Assembly (NCBI GenBank): GCA_029851835.1
Contig: JARKVD010000011.1
Span: 62,001-126,000, forward strand
DNA length: 64,000 nt
DNA from: Clostridium sp.
GTDB lineage: Bacteria > Bacillota > Clostridia > Clostridiales > Clostridiaceae
Reading direction: 5' to 3'
The notes below the pieces were generated by a model. It was not told the origin of the DNA, ran no database searches, and worked only from the letters and a program-made list of their open reading frames with translations. The position numbers were made by a program, and so were the translations under genes. Within the stretch, counting starts at the first letter, position 1. Each line of letters starts with the position of its first letter. This document shows positions 43,155 to 51,960 of this stretch, in pieces.

Positions 43155-43199
43155 TATTTAAAGGCAGGAGGCTTACGAACTGCCTATGTTTTGTTTTTA
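43155..43199 (+). terminator. Plus-strand hairpin with T tract and no gene before it
   Basis: GGCAG (43163-43167) pairs with CTGCC (43180-43184), followed by TATGTTTTGTTTTT. There is no plus-strand gene in 42.1-44.0 kb, so this may end a small RNA. Confidence 0.4.
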
Positions 43200-43221
43200 C
43201 CTAAATATTATACAAAAAAAA

Positions 43222-43246
43222 AAGGTGAAGTACAAGTCTTCACCTT
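43222..43246 (-). terminator. Terminator of the 161-codon gene
   Basis: AAGGTGAAG/CTTCACCTT stem with a seven-base loop, followed by a run of ten or more T on the minus strand. Confidence 0.85.
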
Positions 43247-43260
43247 GTAGAAATCTTATA

Positions 43261-43707
43261 TTATTTTAGTCTTCTTCCAATTTCCTCTAAGCATGCCTTT
43301 GCTTTATCCATGATTGGAATAATCTTTCCCTTTTTATCTTCTTTAACTTTACTTATACTTTTATTTAATCCATCATACTTAGCCTGCAAAAGCCTTTCTG
43401 TATGATCAGGATATGTTTTTAACATCTTAATATACTCATCTGTAATACTGTCGTATGCTATCATGTCATCAATAGCATCAGCTACTTCATTATAAATATT
43501 AATCTTTACCAAGATTGGCGCCTCATCCTTTGCTCTATCAAAATGCTTTCGCTTAACCTTCCATGGTTTTGGAATGTCTTGCTCAAGGTTATCAGCTTCA
43601 CTTTCAAAAATAACAAGGTTTTTAATAGCTTCCCTCTGCTCAATTATATCAAAATGTCCAAGATATTCAGTTGCTTTTGCCTTTTTTATTATTGTGTTAA
43701 AGTCCAT
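43261..43707 (-). CDS. Hypothetical soluble protein
   Basis: 148 residues from ATG 43707 (AAAGGATG upstream); the frame to 43776 passes the ribosome site. Helical and charged, with DIPKPWKVKRKHFDRAKDEA and YDSITDEYIKMLKTYPDHTE. No signal peptide or membrane helix and no family recognised. Monocistronic with a strong terminator. Confidence 0.7.
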   Translation of the reverse strand: MDFNTIIKKAKATEYLGHFDIIEQREAIKNLVIFESEADNLEQDIPKPWKVKRKHFDRAKDEAPILVKINIYNEVADAIDDMIAYDSITDEYIKMLKTYPDHTERLLQAKYDGLNKSISKVKEDKKGKIIPIMDKAKACLEEIGRRLK

Positions 43708-43819
43708 AAACCCACATCCTTTCATTGAATTATATAATTCTATATATTTCTGCTTTTTCCTCTTTATTATATTCATAAAAATTAAATTAAATACATAAAA
43801 TTACGTCTCATTGCATTTA

Positions 43820-43860
43820 AAGGAATAAGTTCGCACATCCAAATCATAGATTTATTTTTA
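43820..43860 (+). repeat. Dispersed two-hairpin repeat, partial copy 4
   Basis: Only the right part is present: AAGGAATAAGTTCGCACATC then CAAATCATAGATTT. It directly precedes copy 5 in tandem, as copies 1 and 2 do. Confidence 0.65.
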
Positions 43861-43863
43861 ATA

Positions 43864-43937
43864 GGAGACTCCTACTCACTGCGTTCGGAGGAGTAAGTTC
43901 CACTACCCAAATCAAAGATTTGGAGTGTCACTTATGT
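43864..43937 (+). repeat. Dispersed two-hairpin repeat, copy 5
   Basis: AGACTCCTACTCACTGCG, TTCGGAGGAGTAAGTTCC, CCAAATCAAAGATTTGG, TCACTTATGTTA. It lies upstream of the Na/Pi cotransporter; the rest of 43938-44070 is AT-rich promoter-type DNA. Confidence 0.8.
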
Positions 43938-44070
43938 TAAATTTAGGTTAAATCTTGCCCAATCTATGTTAAACCTATGTTAATTCTATTAAATTCCCTT
44001 TAATTTTATTGTATGTTTAATGTATAAATACATAATATAAATACAAATTATTTGATGGAGGTTACATCAT

Positions 44071-45693
44071 ATGGACTTGTTTTTAGTAATTAATCTTCTT
44101 GGTGGACTTGGACTTTTCCTATTCGGTATGAAAATGATGGGAGATGGTCTTGAAAACTTTGCAGGAGATAAACTTAAAGGCATATTTGACAAAATAACAT
44201 CGAATCCTATAAAAGGAGTTATAACTGGTGCTGTAGTTACTATGCTTATTCAAAGTAGTAGTGCTGCTACAGTTATGGTTGTTGGTTTCGTTAACTCTGG
44301 AATTATGAATCTTATGCAGGCTGCATATGTAATTATGGGAGCTAACATTGGAACAACAATTACAGCTCAACTTATAACCTTTAACTTTTCTACAATAGTT
44401 CCAGTATTCATAGCAGTAGGTGCTGCATTTGTACTATTTAATAAAAAGAAAAACCTTAAAGAACTTGGATACATAGCTCTTGGTTTCGGTATACTTTTCC
44501 TTGGATTAAATAACATGTCTGGGGCAATGAAGCCACTTAGAGATTCTGCTGTGTTTACAGACTTAATTCTTGGATTAAGAGGTCATGCAATATTAAGCTT
44601 ACTTCTTGGTACAATGATGACTGCTGTAATACAAAGTTCATCTGCTGTTACAGGTATATTGGTTGCTTTAGCATCATCAGGAGTAATTCCTATAGACGTT
44701 GCAATTCCAATTCTACTTGGAAGTAACATTGGAACATGTGTTACTGCTTTAATATCAAGCCTTGGAACAACAAATGCTGCTAAAAAGGCTGCTTTAATTC
44801 ACTTATTCTTTAACGTAATCGGTGCCTTAATATTCTTAATACCACCAATTACAAGTTTATTACAAACTACTGTGACAACTCTTTCACCTGGTGTTGATGG
44901 AGATATAGTTGCTAGGCAGATTGCAAACTCTCACACCATATTTAACGTAACAAATACAATCTTAATATTACCATTCACTAAATATCTCGTTGCTCTTGTA
45001 AACAGAATTCTTCCTGAGGATGAATCAGAAGAGCTTCCAAAGGTTAAGTTCATTGATGACAGACTTTTAGAAACTCCATCAATAGCTTTTGGTCAATCAA
45101 CAAATGAAATTGCTAGAATGGGTAACTTAGCTAAGAAAAACTTACAATATGCTTTAGATGGTTTTATGGATGGTAAATCTGATTTAGTTGATAAAGTATA
45201 TAAAAACGAATCTATAATAAATTTACTTGAAGGTGACATTACAAGATATCTTGTTAAACTTTCAAACTCAGATATTAGCGATATCCAAAGAGCTCAACTT
45301 GCTTCATACTTCCATGTGGTTAATGATATAGAGCGTATTGGAGACCACGCTGAAAACATAGCTGACTTCGCTAGAGAAAAAATAGATAAAAATCTTAATT
45401 TCTCTGAAGATGCAATAAATGAAATTCGTAATATGTCTAAACTTTGTATAACTGCCCTTGATAGTAGCTTAGCATGCTTTGAAAACTGCAATAAAGAAGG
45501 TGCTACAGAGGTTAGAAAACTTGAAGAAAAAATCGATATATCTGAAAAAGACTTAAGAAATTCTCATATCAGAAGATTGAACAGCGGAATCTGTAACGCA
45601 ACTGTTGGTACAATGTTCCTAGACTTAATCAGCAATCTAGAAAGAGTTGGCGACCACTCTATGAACATAGCTGAAATTCTAGCTGAAAACTAA
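44071..45693 (+). CDS. Na/Pi cotransporter family protein with PhoU-like domain
   Basis: Phosphate importer driven by sodium, 540 residues, ATG 44071 with ATGGAGG. Two Na/Pi repeats carry the mirrored QSSSA motifs: GAVVTMLIQSSSAATVMVVG (about 52-71) and MMTAVIQSSSAVTGILVAL (about 186-204). About nine helices extend to residue 320. A C-terminal PhoU-like helical bundle (about 345-540) has two repeats with YFHVVNDIERIGDHAENI and LISNLERVGDHSMNIAEI. The layout equals the YjbB/NptA-like fusion proteins of Firmicutes. Confidence 0.93.
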   Translation: MDLFLVINLLGGLGLFLFGMKMMGDGLENFAGDKLKGIFDKITSNPIKGVITGAVVTMLIQSSSAATVMVVGFVNSGIMNLMQAAYVIMGANIGTTITAQLITFNFSTIVPVFIAVGAAFVLFNKKKNLKELGYIALGFGILFLGLNNMSGAMKPLRDSAVFTDLILGLRGHAILSLLLGTMMTAVIQSSSAVTGILVALASSGVIPIDVAIPILLGSNIGTCVTALISSLGTTNAAKKAALIHLFFNVIGALIFLIPPITSLLQTTVTTLSPGVDGDIVARQIANSHTIFNVTNTILILPFTKYLVALVNRILPEDESEELPKVKFIDDRLLETPSIAFGQSTNEIARMGNLAKKNLQYALDGFMDGKSDLVDKVYKNESIINLLEGDITRYLVKLSNSDISDIQRAQLASYFHVVNDIERIGDHAENIADFAREKIDKNLNFSEDAINEIRNMSKLCITALDSSLACFENCNKEGATEVRKLEEKIDISEKDLRNSHIRRLNSGICNATVGTMFLDLISNLERVGDHSMNIAEILAEN

Positions 45694-45717
45694 ATAATCA
45701 AGTCTTTAAATATAAAG

Positions 45718-45760
45718 TTCTAAAGCATTAATTATCAATGCTTTAGGGCTTTTCTTTTAT
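45718..45760 (+). terminator. Terminator of the Na/Pi cotransporter gene
   Basis: CTAAAGCATT/AATGCTTTAG stem then GGGCTTTTCTTTT. Confidence 0.8.
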
Positions 45761-45880
45761 TTCAAACACTAAAAATGCTTACTTCAGCATAACCTTAAGA
45801 AAAGTTAAGATTATATAAATATTAATTTTATATTTATAGATTATATTAAATATAAAGGTGTATTTAAAAAGTGGAAGTTT

Positions 45881-46144
45881 ATGAATATATTAATTTTAAC
45901 TTCCGCTTTTGGATGGAATGTTATAGTTAAAGATTGGCATTGCAACACCACATCCCATATAATTACTACTAAACTCTTAAAAAGAACAAAGAATGGCAGC
46001 ATTATCTGTCTTCATGATGGAAGAGGTATAAATAACGCACCTCAACCAACAATTGAAGCTCTCGAAAAAGCTATTCCTGTTTTTTTAAATAAAGGTTATA
46101 CTTTTGTTAATGCAGACGAACTCTACAAACAGTTTATTTATTAA
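45881..46144 (+). pseudogene. C-terminal remnant of a polysaccharide deacetylase
   Basis: 87 residues. The last 70 match the end of NodB-type polysaccharide deacetylases: WNVIVKDWHC, then TKLLKRTKNGSIICLHDGRG and LEKAIPVFLNKGYTFVNADEL. The catalytic N-terminal motifs (TFDDG, HxxxH) are absent. The first ten residues (MNILILTSAF) look like a chance opening, so this is a truncated gene. It lies just before a two-component system in the same direction. Confidence 0.7.
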
Positions 46145-46161
46145 TTTTTGAGGTGTAATTT

Positions 46162-46863
46162 ATGAAACAACGAATTCTTGTAGTTGAAGATGATGAAGAT
46201 ATCATAAAACTATTAAAGCTTTATTTAGAAAATGACGGCTATGATGTTATCAGTTGTACCAATGGCATTGATGCTTTAGAAATTCTAAAAAATATTAAAA
46301 TAGATCTAGCTGTGCTAGATATAATGATGCCTAAAATGGATGGCTATGAATTAACAAAACGTATACGGCAACTTAGTAATCTACCAGTAATTATTCTATC
46401 TGCTAAAAATGAAGTTAGTGATAAAGTTTTAGGACTTTCCATTGGTGCCGATGATTATATGACAAAACCTTTTAACCCACTAGAAATTATAGCTCGTATA
46501 AAATCAAATCTAAGACGTTTCTATGATTTAAACAAAGAAGAACAATCCAAAGAAGCTTCAGATAAAATTATTATCGGACCTATCGAATTGGATTCAACTA
46601 ATTTCACTGCTAAAAAAAATGGTATGGAACTTTCCTTAACCCCAACAGAATACAGAATACTTCATCTTCTAATGAAGTCACCTGGCAGAGTTTATACAAA
46701 ACTCCAAATTTATGAGCACATTAAAGGTGAGTACTTCGAAAGTGATGATAATACAATTATGGTTCACATCTCTAAACTAAGGGATAAAATCGAAGATAAC
46801 CCTAAAAATCCAGTTTTCATTAAAACAGTACGGGGGGTTGGCTATAAAGTTGAGAAGAAATAA
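46162..46863 (+). CDS. OmpR/PhoB family response regulator (VanR-like)
   Basis: 233 residues, ATG 46162 after GAGGTG. Receiver: VVEDDEDIIKLL, phospho-acceptor Asp in LAVLDIMMPKMDGYE, Lys in DDYMTKPFNP. Winged helix ends FIKTVRGVGYKVEKK. Cotranscribed with the kinase, which overlaps its 3' end. The adjacent deacetylase remnant suggests a former cell-wall target. Confidence 0.92.
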   Translation: MKQRILVVEDDEDIIKLLKLYLENDGYDVISCTNGIDALEILKNIKIDLAVLDIMMPKMDGYELTKRIRQLSNLPVIILSAKNEVSDKVLGLSIGADDYMTKPFNPLEIIARIKSNLRRFYDLNKEEQSKEASDKIIIGPIELDSTNFTAKKNGMELSLTPTEYRILHLLMKSPGRVYTKLQIYEHIKGEYFESDDNTIMVHISKLRDKIEDNPKNPVFIKTVRGVGYKVEKK

Positions 46864-48451
46864 GCGTGAAAAAGGTCATTTTTATTGGCTTTTGGCAAGA
46901 AACTACATTTCCTTTACCTTAGCCCTTGTAGTAAGTTTTTCTTTCATTGTCATAGCTGCTACTCTAAGAATTTCAGGAGTTGTAAAAAAAGATGAAAATG
47001 CTAGCCCTGATTTATATCTGGATATTCTTAAGAGTGGCAGGTATGATGAATTTCCTGTTGAGGACTTATTAGATGTAGATGGCTCTATTGTTATTCTAGA
47101 TGAAAATCTAAACCCCATATACCAAAGTCATGATAATATTAATACAACCTATAGTTCAAGAGATTTACTTTTCATACCTGATTATGATATAAATTCCTAT
47201 ACTCATGTAGAGGAGTATCTCGACGCCAATGATAAAAAGAGAATTTTAGTAACCTCTTATGTATATAGTGATAAAACTGCTGTTAACCAAGAATTTTGGA
47301 TTTTTGATGATGACCTCAATGTAATTTACAACACAAGAAATCTAGGCATCTCAAATCTGACCTCTCTAGAATATTCCTATTTAACTAGAAATGTAAATAA
47401 TTCATTAGAGGCTATGAAATATCTATTCAAAGGCAATGATAGTAAAAATTATATAATGATTCTTCTAAAACCTATTATAAGTAATAGAACTTTACTTAAA
47501 GTTTCACATACCATAAGATATACCCTATGGGCATTTTTAATAATATATTTAATAATGATAATATGCTTTATCTATTGGCTTCATAGAAAAGTAAGTAAGC
47601 CTCTTACCCTTCTCGATGAAGCAATTCTTAACTTTTCTACTGGTGATTATGAAATGGGAATAAACTATGCTGGTCCAACAGAATTTGTACAGATATGTGA
47701 TAATTTCAACCGCATGGCAAGGCGTTTATCTGAAAGCGAGGCTCAAAAGAAAAAGCTTGAGGATGAAAAAAAGAAAATCCTCGCTAATATATCCCATGAT
47801 TTAAAAACTCCAATCACAGTAATTCAAGGTTATTCTAAAGCAATCTGTGATAACATAATTAAAGATGATCAAAAGGATATATATTTAAATATAATTTATC
47901 AAAAATCACAATCACTGACAGAGCTTATTGAATCATTTAGTGAATATAATAAGCTAGACCACCCTAAATTTAAATTAAGTTTAAGTCAAATTGATATCTG
48001 TGAATTTTCAAGGGAATACTTAGCAGAAAGATACGATGAGCTTGAAGTAGCTGGCTTCCTATTAGATGCAAATATTCCTGAAGAACTTCTTCTATGTAAC
48101 ATTGATTCTTTTCAATTAAAACGAGCATTTGAAAATATTATTTCAAACTGCCTTAAATATAATCCTAAAGGAACTACACTATTTTTTAATATCACTAAAA
48201 TAGGCAACATGGTAAAGATAACCTTAGGTGATGATGGAATTGGAATTCCCAAAGAAGTAACTAAACATATCTTTGAACCATTTGTGGTTGGAGATGATTC
48301 GCGAGGTACCAATCAAGGTTCTGGCTTAGGACTTGCTATTGCTAAAAAGATAGTTAATGAACATCAAGGAAAAATAACCCTAATAGTTCCTCCTACTCAT
48401 GGCTTAAACACTGAATTCGAAATTCTACTTCCACTAAACTCAAATAAATAA
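46850..48451 (+). CDS. Sensor histidine kinase with HAMP domain
   Basis: About 533 residues. Two membrane helices (about 16-38 and 225-247) enclose an extracellular sensor of about 185 residues. HAMP (KVSKPLTLLDEAILNFSTGD), HisKA with ANISHDLKTPITVIQGY, and HATPase with NIISNCLKYN, GDDGIGIP and GSGLGLAIAKK follow. TTG 46850, 12 nt after GGGGGG, parallels the kinase at 16862; the frame opens at TTG 46838. Signal unknown, possibly cell-envelope stress by analogy to VanS. Confidence 0.9.
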   Translation: MRRNKREKGHFYWLLARNYISFTLALVVSFSFIVIAATLRISGVVKKDENASPDLYLDILKSGRYDEFPVEDLLDVDGSIVILDENLNPIYQSHDNINTTYSSRDLLFIPDYDINSYTHVEEYLDANDKKRILVTSYVYSDKTAVNQEFWIFDDDLNVIYNTRNLGISNLTSLEYSYLTRNVNNSLEAMKYLFKGNDSKNYIMILLKPIISNRTLLKVSHTIRYTLWAFLIIYLIMIICFIYWLHRKVSKPLTLLDEAILNFSTGDYEMGINYAGPTEFVQICDNFNRMARRLSESEAQKKKLEDEKKKILANISHDLKTPITVIQGYSKAICDNIIKDDQKDIYLNIIYQKSQSLTELIESFSEYNKLDHPKFKLSLSQIDICEFSREYLAERYDELEVAGFLLDANIPEELLLCNIDSFQLKRAFENIISNCLKYNPKGTTLFFNITKIGNMVKITLGDDGIGIPKEVTKHIFEPFVVGDDSRGTNQGSGLGLAIAKKIVNEHQGKITLIVPPTHGLNTEFEILLPLNSNK

Positions 48452-48465
48452 CTACTTCATTAAAA

Positions 48466-48500
48466 TAAAAATAGAAACTCCTCTGGAGTTTCTATTTTTT
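48466..48500. terminator. Terminator after the third two-component system
   Basis: AATAGAAACTCC/GGAGTTTCTATT with a 3-nt loop, then TTTTTT. Probably also serves the convergent yjjW gene. Confidence 0.85.
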
Positions 48501-48550
48501 TATTTAAAGGAATTACTATGTAATTCCAATCTTGATTTTTCATTCTTCAT

Positions 48551-49402
48551 CTAAATAATAAGTGTATTCTTTATACCATTTTCATGAACTATTAATTCAA
48601 GCTCCTTCATATACTCAGTTGTTGGACTTACAGCATTCAATAAATCCTTTCTTACACCCATTGGTCTATATTTTATCAACTTATATTGTATTTCTGGATT
48701 TATACTTGCTAATAACTTGCTCCCCTCATCAACAGTTCGCTTATTATCAAGTATCCCTGGTACAACTACAGTTCTTATTTCATATATCTTATCCAATGCA
48801 CCAAGTTTTCTTATATTTTCTATAACTATTTCATTATCAAGACCTGTCAGCATTTTATTTTCTTCTGAACTAAATGCCTTAAGATCAATCATGGTTTTAT
48901 CAGTTACAGCTAAAAGCTCTTCATTTTTATAGATAGGTGTTGAGCCATTTGTATCCATAAAAGTTGTTAATCCCAACTTCTTGACTTCAGTAAATAACTC
49001 TATTAAAAAGTCACTTTGAAGGCTGCACTCGCCTCCTGATACTGTAATTCCTGATATGAAAAATTTTACCTTTTCTATTTTTTCAAGAATATCTTTAACT
49101 GTTAACTTAGATATTTTAGGGCTGCTATTATTTTCACAGGCTGCCACACACTTATCACAGTTTACACACTTATCAATGTCATACTCAACTTGTCCATCTA
49201 TCATTGTAATTGCACCAACTGGACACTCAGACACACATTTTCCGCAGCTTATACATCTATTTATTGTTTCTGGATTATGACAGTACAAACAGTTATAGTT
49301 ACACCCTTGAAGAAATATAGCCATTCTATTTCCTTCTCCATCTACATTACTGAAAGGTATAATTTTATTAATATATCCTATAGTTCCTTTTCTCTTTTCC
49401 AT
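48551..49402 (-). CDS. yjjW: YjjW-type glycyl-radical enzyme activase
   Basis: Radical SAM enzyme that installs the glycyl radical on its partner, 283 residues. The cluster motif CNYNCLYC (about residues 34-41) follows NVDGEGNRMAIFLQGC. Two inserted [4Fe-4S] ferredoxin motifs follow: CISCGKCVSECPVGA and CVNCDKCVAACENN. Then come FISGITVSGGECSLQ and a Met/Arg-rich C-terminus. ATG 49402 with GGAGAAG. Located 150 bases downstream of yjjI on the same strand; a terminator-like hairpin lies between them. Confidence 0.88.
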   Translation of the reverse strand: MEKRKGTIGYINKIIPFSNVDGEGNRMAIFLQGCNYNCLYCHNPETINRCISCGKCVSECPVGAITMIDGQVEYDIDKCVNCDKCVAACENNSSPKISKLTVKDILEKIEKVKFFISGITVSGGECSLQSDFLIELFTEVKKLGLTTFMDTNGSTPIYKNEELLAVTDKTMIDLKAFSSEENKMLTGLDNEIVIENIRKLGALDKIYEIRTVVVPGILDNKRTVDEGSKLLASINPEIQYKLIKYRPMGVRKDLLNAVSPTTEYMKELELIVHENGIKNTLII

Positions 49403-49488
49403 GCACTTCTCCCACCCTCTATTAAATTTATAATTTATAATTTATAATTTAGGATGAAATTCCAACGGAATTTCTTTAATTTAAATTT

Positions 49489-49516
49489 AAAGAAATCCAG
49501 CATAGCTGGATTTCTT
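49489..49516 (-). terminator. Hairpin between yjjI and yjjW
   Basis: AGAAATCCAGC (49491-49501) pairs with GCTGGATTTCT (49505-49515). It nearly equals the hairpin at 17731-17758. A second hairpin GAAATTCC/GGAATTTC lies at 49456-49474, and AATTCTT is repeated in tandem from about 49517 to 49556. Partial termination may lower yjjW expression. Confidence 0.65.
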
Positions 49517-49552
49517 CCTCAATTCTTAATTCTTAATTCTTAATTCTTAATT

Positions 49553-51058
49553 CTAGTAGTTATTTTTTTCTTCTCTTAATTTTCTTTCAAGGATTTTAGA
49601 ATTCTTAGCAGCTCCATACCCAAGAACTACTGTGTCATTAAGAACCTGCTCTCCTTTTGATAAAGCTTCAATATCAGAACGCTTAACAAGGTATCCTGTA
49701 ATTCTTATAACATCACAGTCATCACAGTATAATGAGAAGTATCTTAAGCCTACATTAAATCCACCTTTAATAATATCTAGGATTGATTTTGGATTGTTTT
49801 TAGCCATTTCATCAAACTTAAAGATATCGCCTATTCCTGATGGGAAGTATTTGTGGAACACAGCACTTTGAACTAAGTGGTCATATATTGGTGGCTCTTC
49901 TCCTATTGGAATTCTACATCCTGGACTTGTTCTAGCATCAGAATCAATTCCAACTTGTGCATGAAGTAGATAGTGATTATCTGTTGCTTCACAGTATGGT
50001 ACTATATGGGCATTTACTCTATGATACATTGCCTTTATAATAGTTTCACCTAACTCGTTAGCTTCTTTTCCATATCCAAATCTGTCTTTTTGTTCTGTAG
50101 CACCAAGAAGAGTATTTACGCACTCTGCTAGCCCTACTAAGCCAAACATAGCACTAAATCTATCTCTTGATAATAATCCTTCTCTAACTAAGAAGCTAGA
50201 TTCAAAGAAAGTGCTTTCCTCCACTATAAATTTAACTCTCTTATCCATATAATCAAGAATTGCATCTACAGCGTCTGGTAGTAATGTATTTAAGAAGTGG
50301 TCTGTGTTATAAGCCATATCAGCAAGCTTAGAAAGTACCATTCTTACTAAAGTATAGCTTCCGCCTCCAATATTTAATCCATTGTAGCAGCTTACTATTC
50401 CATAGTTTTCTCCTAAATCTGAAGAGAATATCTCATGGTTAGCAAAGCTTGGCTTAGCACAAGATAATGCTGTTTTTATAGCTTCTACAGCAAATTCATC
50501 TGGTGTTTCTTTTGAGTATTTTAATGTTATATTTGGAGTAGAATTTTGAAGTTCTCTTTCAACCTCTAATATAATTCTTCCTGCCTTAGTTGCAGCTGGT
50601 CCTATATTAGCGTGACAAAAAGAATCTGTAATAGTTCTATCTATATGCTTTAAAAAGAAAGTTATAGCCTTTCTCGCTTCAGCTTCGTCCTTTACATATG
50701 GCTCTAATAAAGTATCAATATTTCCAACATATACAGGGAAAGATGTTACTGATGGAACATGCTTGTACAGAATAAGAAGATTATTTACAGCTTCCCATAT
50801 GTCTGTAGCAGGTTCTAATCTTAAGAACTTACTTCCATTTTCCATAAACTTTTCATAATCTGGCACAATATATCTTGGTCTATATGGAGCATTTCCTTCT
50901 CCGAGATCACAAATAACTCCAGCCTCTTGATACATTTTTGTTTTACTTGTTTTGTCCAATACCTGTATAGAATTTTCAGCTTCTCTTGCTAAGTTTAAAA
51001 CCTTCATCTCATAAGTTAAGGTAGTATCTTTTATGATGTCCATAACTCTATTACTCAT
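49553..51058 (-). CDS. yjjI: YjjI-type glycyl-radical enzyme of unknown substrate
   Basis: About 501 residues; ATG 51058 with AGGAG 8 nt upstream (the frame opens at GTG 51067). Belongs to the short YjjI branch of the pyruvate formate-lyase superfamily. The C-terminal glycyl-radical motif is VIRITGYLVKRSDIEAL (Gly about 450). Mid-protein IVSCYNGLNIGGGSYTLVRM contains the thiyl-radical Cys region. Conserved DATDNHYLLHAQVGID-type segment (here CEATDNHYLLHAQVGI) is retained. Activated by the adjacent YjjW. The reaction is not established in any organism I know of. Confidence 0.88.
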   Translation of the reverse strand: MSNRVMDIIKDTTLTYEMKVLNLAREAENSIQVLDKTSKTKMYQEAGVICDLGEGNAPYRPRYIVPDYEKFMENGSKFLRLEPATDIWEAVNNLLILYKHVPSVTSFPVYVGNIDTLLEPYVKDEAEARKAITFFLKHIDRTITDSFCHANIGPAATKAGRIILEVERELQNSTPNITLKYSKETPDEFAVEAIKTALSCAKPSFANHEIFSSDLGENYGIVSCYNGLNIGGGSYTLVRMVLSKLADMAYNTDHFLNTLLPDAVDAILDYMDKRVKFIVEESTFFESSFLVREGLLSRDRFSAMFGLVGLAECVNTLLGATEQKDRFGYGKEANELGETIIKAMYHRVNAHIVPYCEATDNHYLLHAQVGIDSDARTSPGCRIPIGEEPPIYDHLVQSAVFHKYFPSGIGDIFKFDEMAKNNPKSILDIIKGGFNVGLRYFSLYCDDCDVIRITGYLVKRSDIEALSKGEQVLNDTVVLGYGAAKNSKILERKLREEKNNY

Positions 51059-51380
51059 TTCATTCACTCCTGCTCATACCATTTATTAAATATGCTTTAA
51101 ATTTTGAAAAATCTTTAATTATATTACTAGTATACTATTAACTCCTAATTACCGCTACATTTTTCGACACTAGTAATAATTAATAAATATATATGCTACA
51201 CAACATAATCTCTACAATAATATTATAATATAAAGTAAATATATTTTCTATATATTGTAAATAATAATTATTAATTAATTCTATTTATCAAATCTTGAAA
51301 ATTTTATAATAATTATTCTCACATAAAACCTCAAATTTGTTTATACTATTAGTATGTACATTGGAATGTGAGGTCTTAAC
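51059..51380. other. AT-rich gap between yjjI and the phosphodiesterase gene
   Basis: About 310 bases of very AT-rich DNA holding the two divergent promoters. I saw no convincing hairpin, Rex/FNR palindrome or small gene. Confidence 0.5.
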
Positions 51381-51872
51381 ATGAAGATAGGTATTATATC
51401 TGATACACACACGCGTAAACATTTTTCTAAGTTAAAGGATTTTTTATTGAAGAATTTTAAGGATGTTGATTTAGTCATTCATGCCGGTGATTATACTTCA
51501 ACTGAAGTAATCACATTACTAAAAGAACGTGGAGATTTCATTGGTGTATATGGCAATAATGATAAATCCAAGCTAAGAAGCCTTCTGTCAGATAAGCATA
51601 TTGTAACTCTAGAAAACTTTCGAATCGGAATCTGTCATGGTGATGGTCCGAAGAAAAATACATTAGATAATGTTATGGAGACATTTAAGAATGATAACCT
51701 GGACATAATTATCTTTGGCCACAGCCATAAAGCTTGTATTTTTACTAAGAATAAGACTATGTACTTAAACCCTGGTTCTTGCACAAGTAAACGAAAAGAG
51801 CCATGGTTCTCTTATATAATATTAGAACTAAAGAAAGATTGTCCTATAAATGCATCATTAAAATTCTTCTGA
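51381..51872 (+). CDS. YfcE/MJ0936-type phosphodiesterase
   Basis: Metallophosphoesterase of 163 residues, ATG 51381 after GTGAGGT. All five metal motifs are visible: GIISDTHTR, IHAGDYTS, GVYGNNDKS, GICHGDGP and IFGHSHKA, then NPGS. These are the features of small YfcE-type phosphodiesterases acting on model phosphodiesters or cyclic nucleotides. Monocistronic with a terminator. Confidence 0.9.
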   Translation: MKIGIISDTHTRKHFSKLKDFLLKNFKDVDLVIHAGDYTSTEVITLLKERGDFIGVYGNNDKSKLRSLLSDKHIVTLENFRIGICHGDGPKKNTLDNVMETFKNDNLDIIIFGHSHKACIFTKNKTMYLNPGSCTSKRKEPWFSYIILELKKDCPINASLKFF

Positions 51873-51913
51873 TTTTTAACTTATGAATACAGGTCCTATT
51901 TTATTGCTATAGC

Positions 51914-51955
51914 AAAGGCTATTAATACTTAATTTAATAAGTATTAATAGCCTTT
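51914..51955. terminator. Bidirectional terminator
   Basis: AAAGGCTATTAATACTTA pairs perfectly with TAAGTATTAATAGCCTTT, serving the convergent phosphodiesterase and birA genes. Confidence 0.85.
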
Positions 51956-51960
51956 GTTCT

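Noticed and set aside
43543-43798. Two overlapping plus-strand frames of 61 and 74 codons
   Set aside because: Both oppose the 148-codon gene that has a ribosome site and its own terminator.
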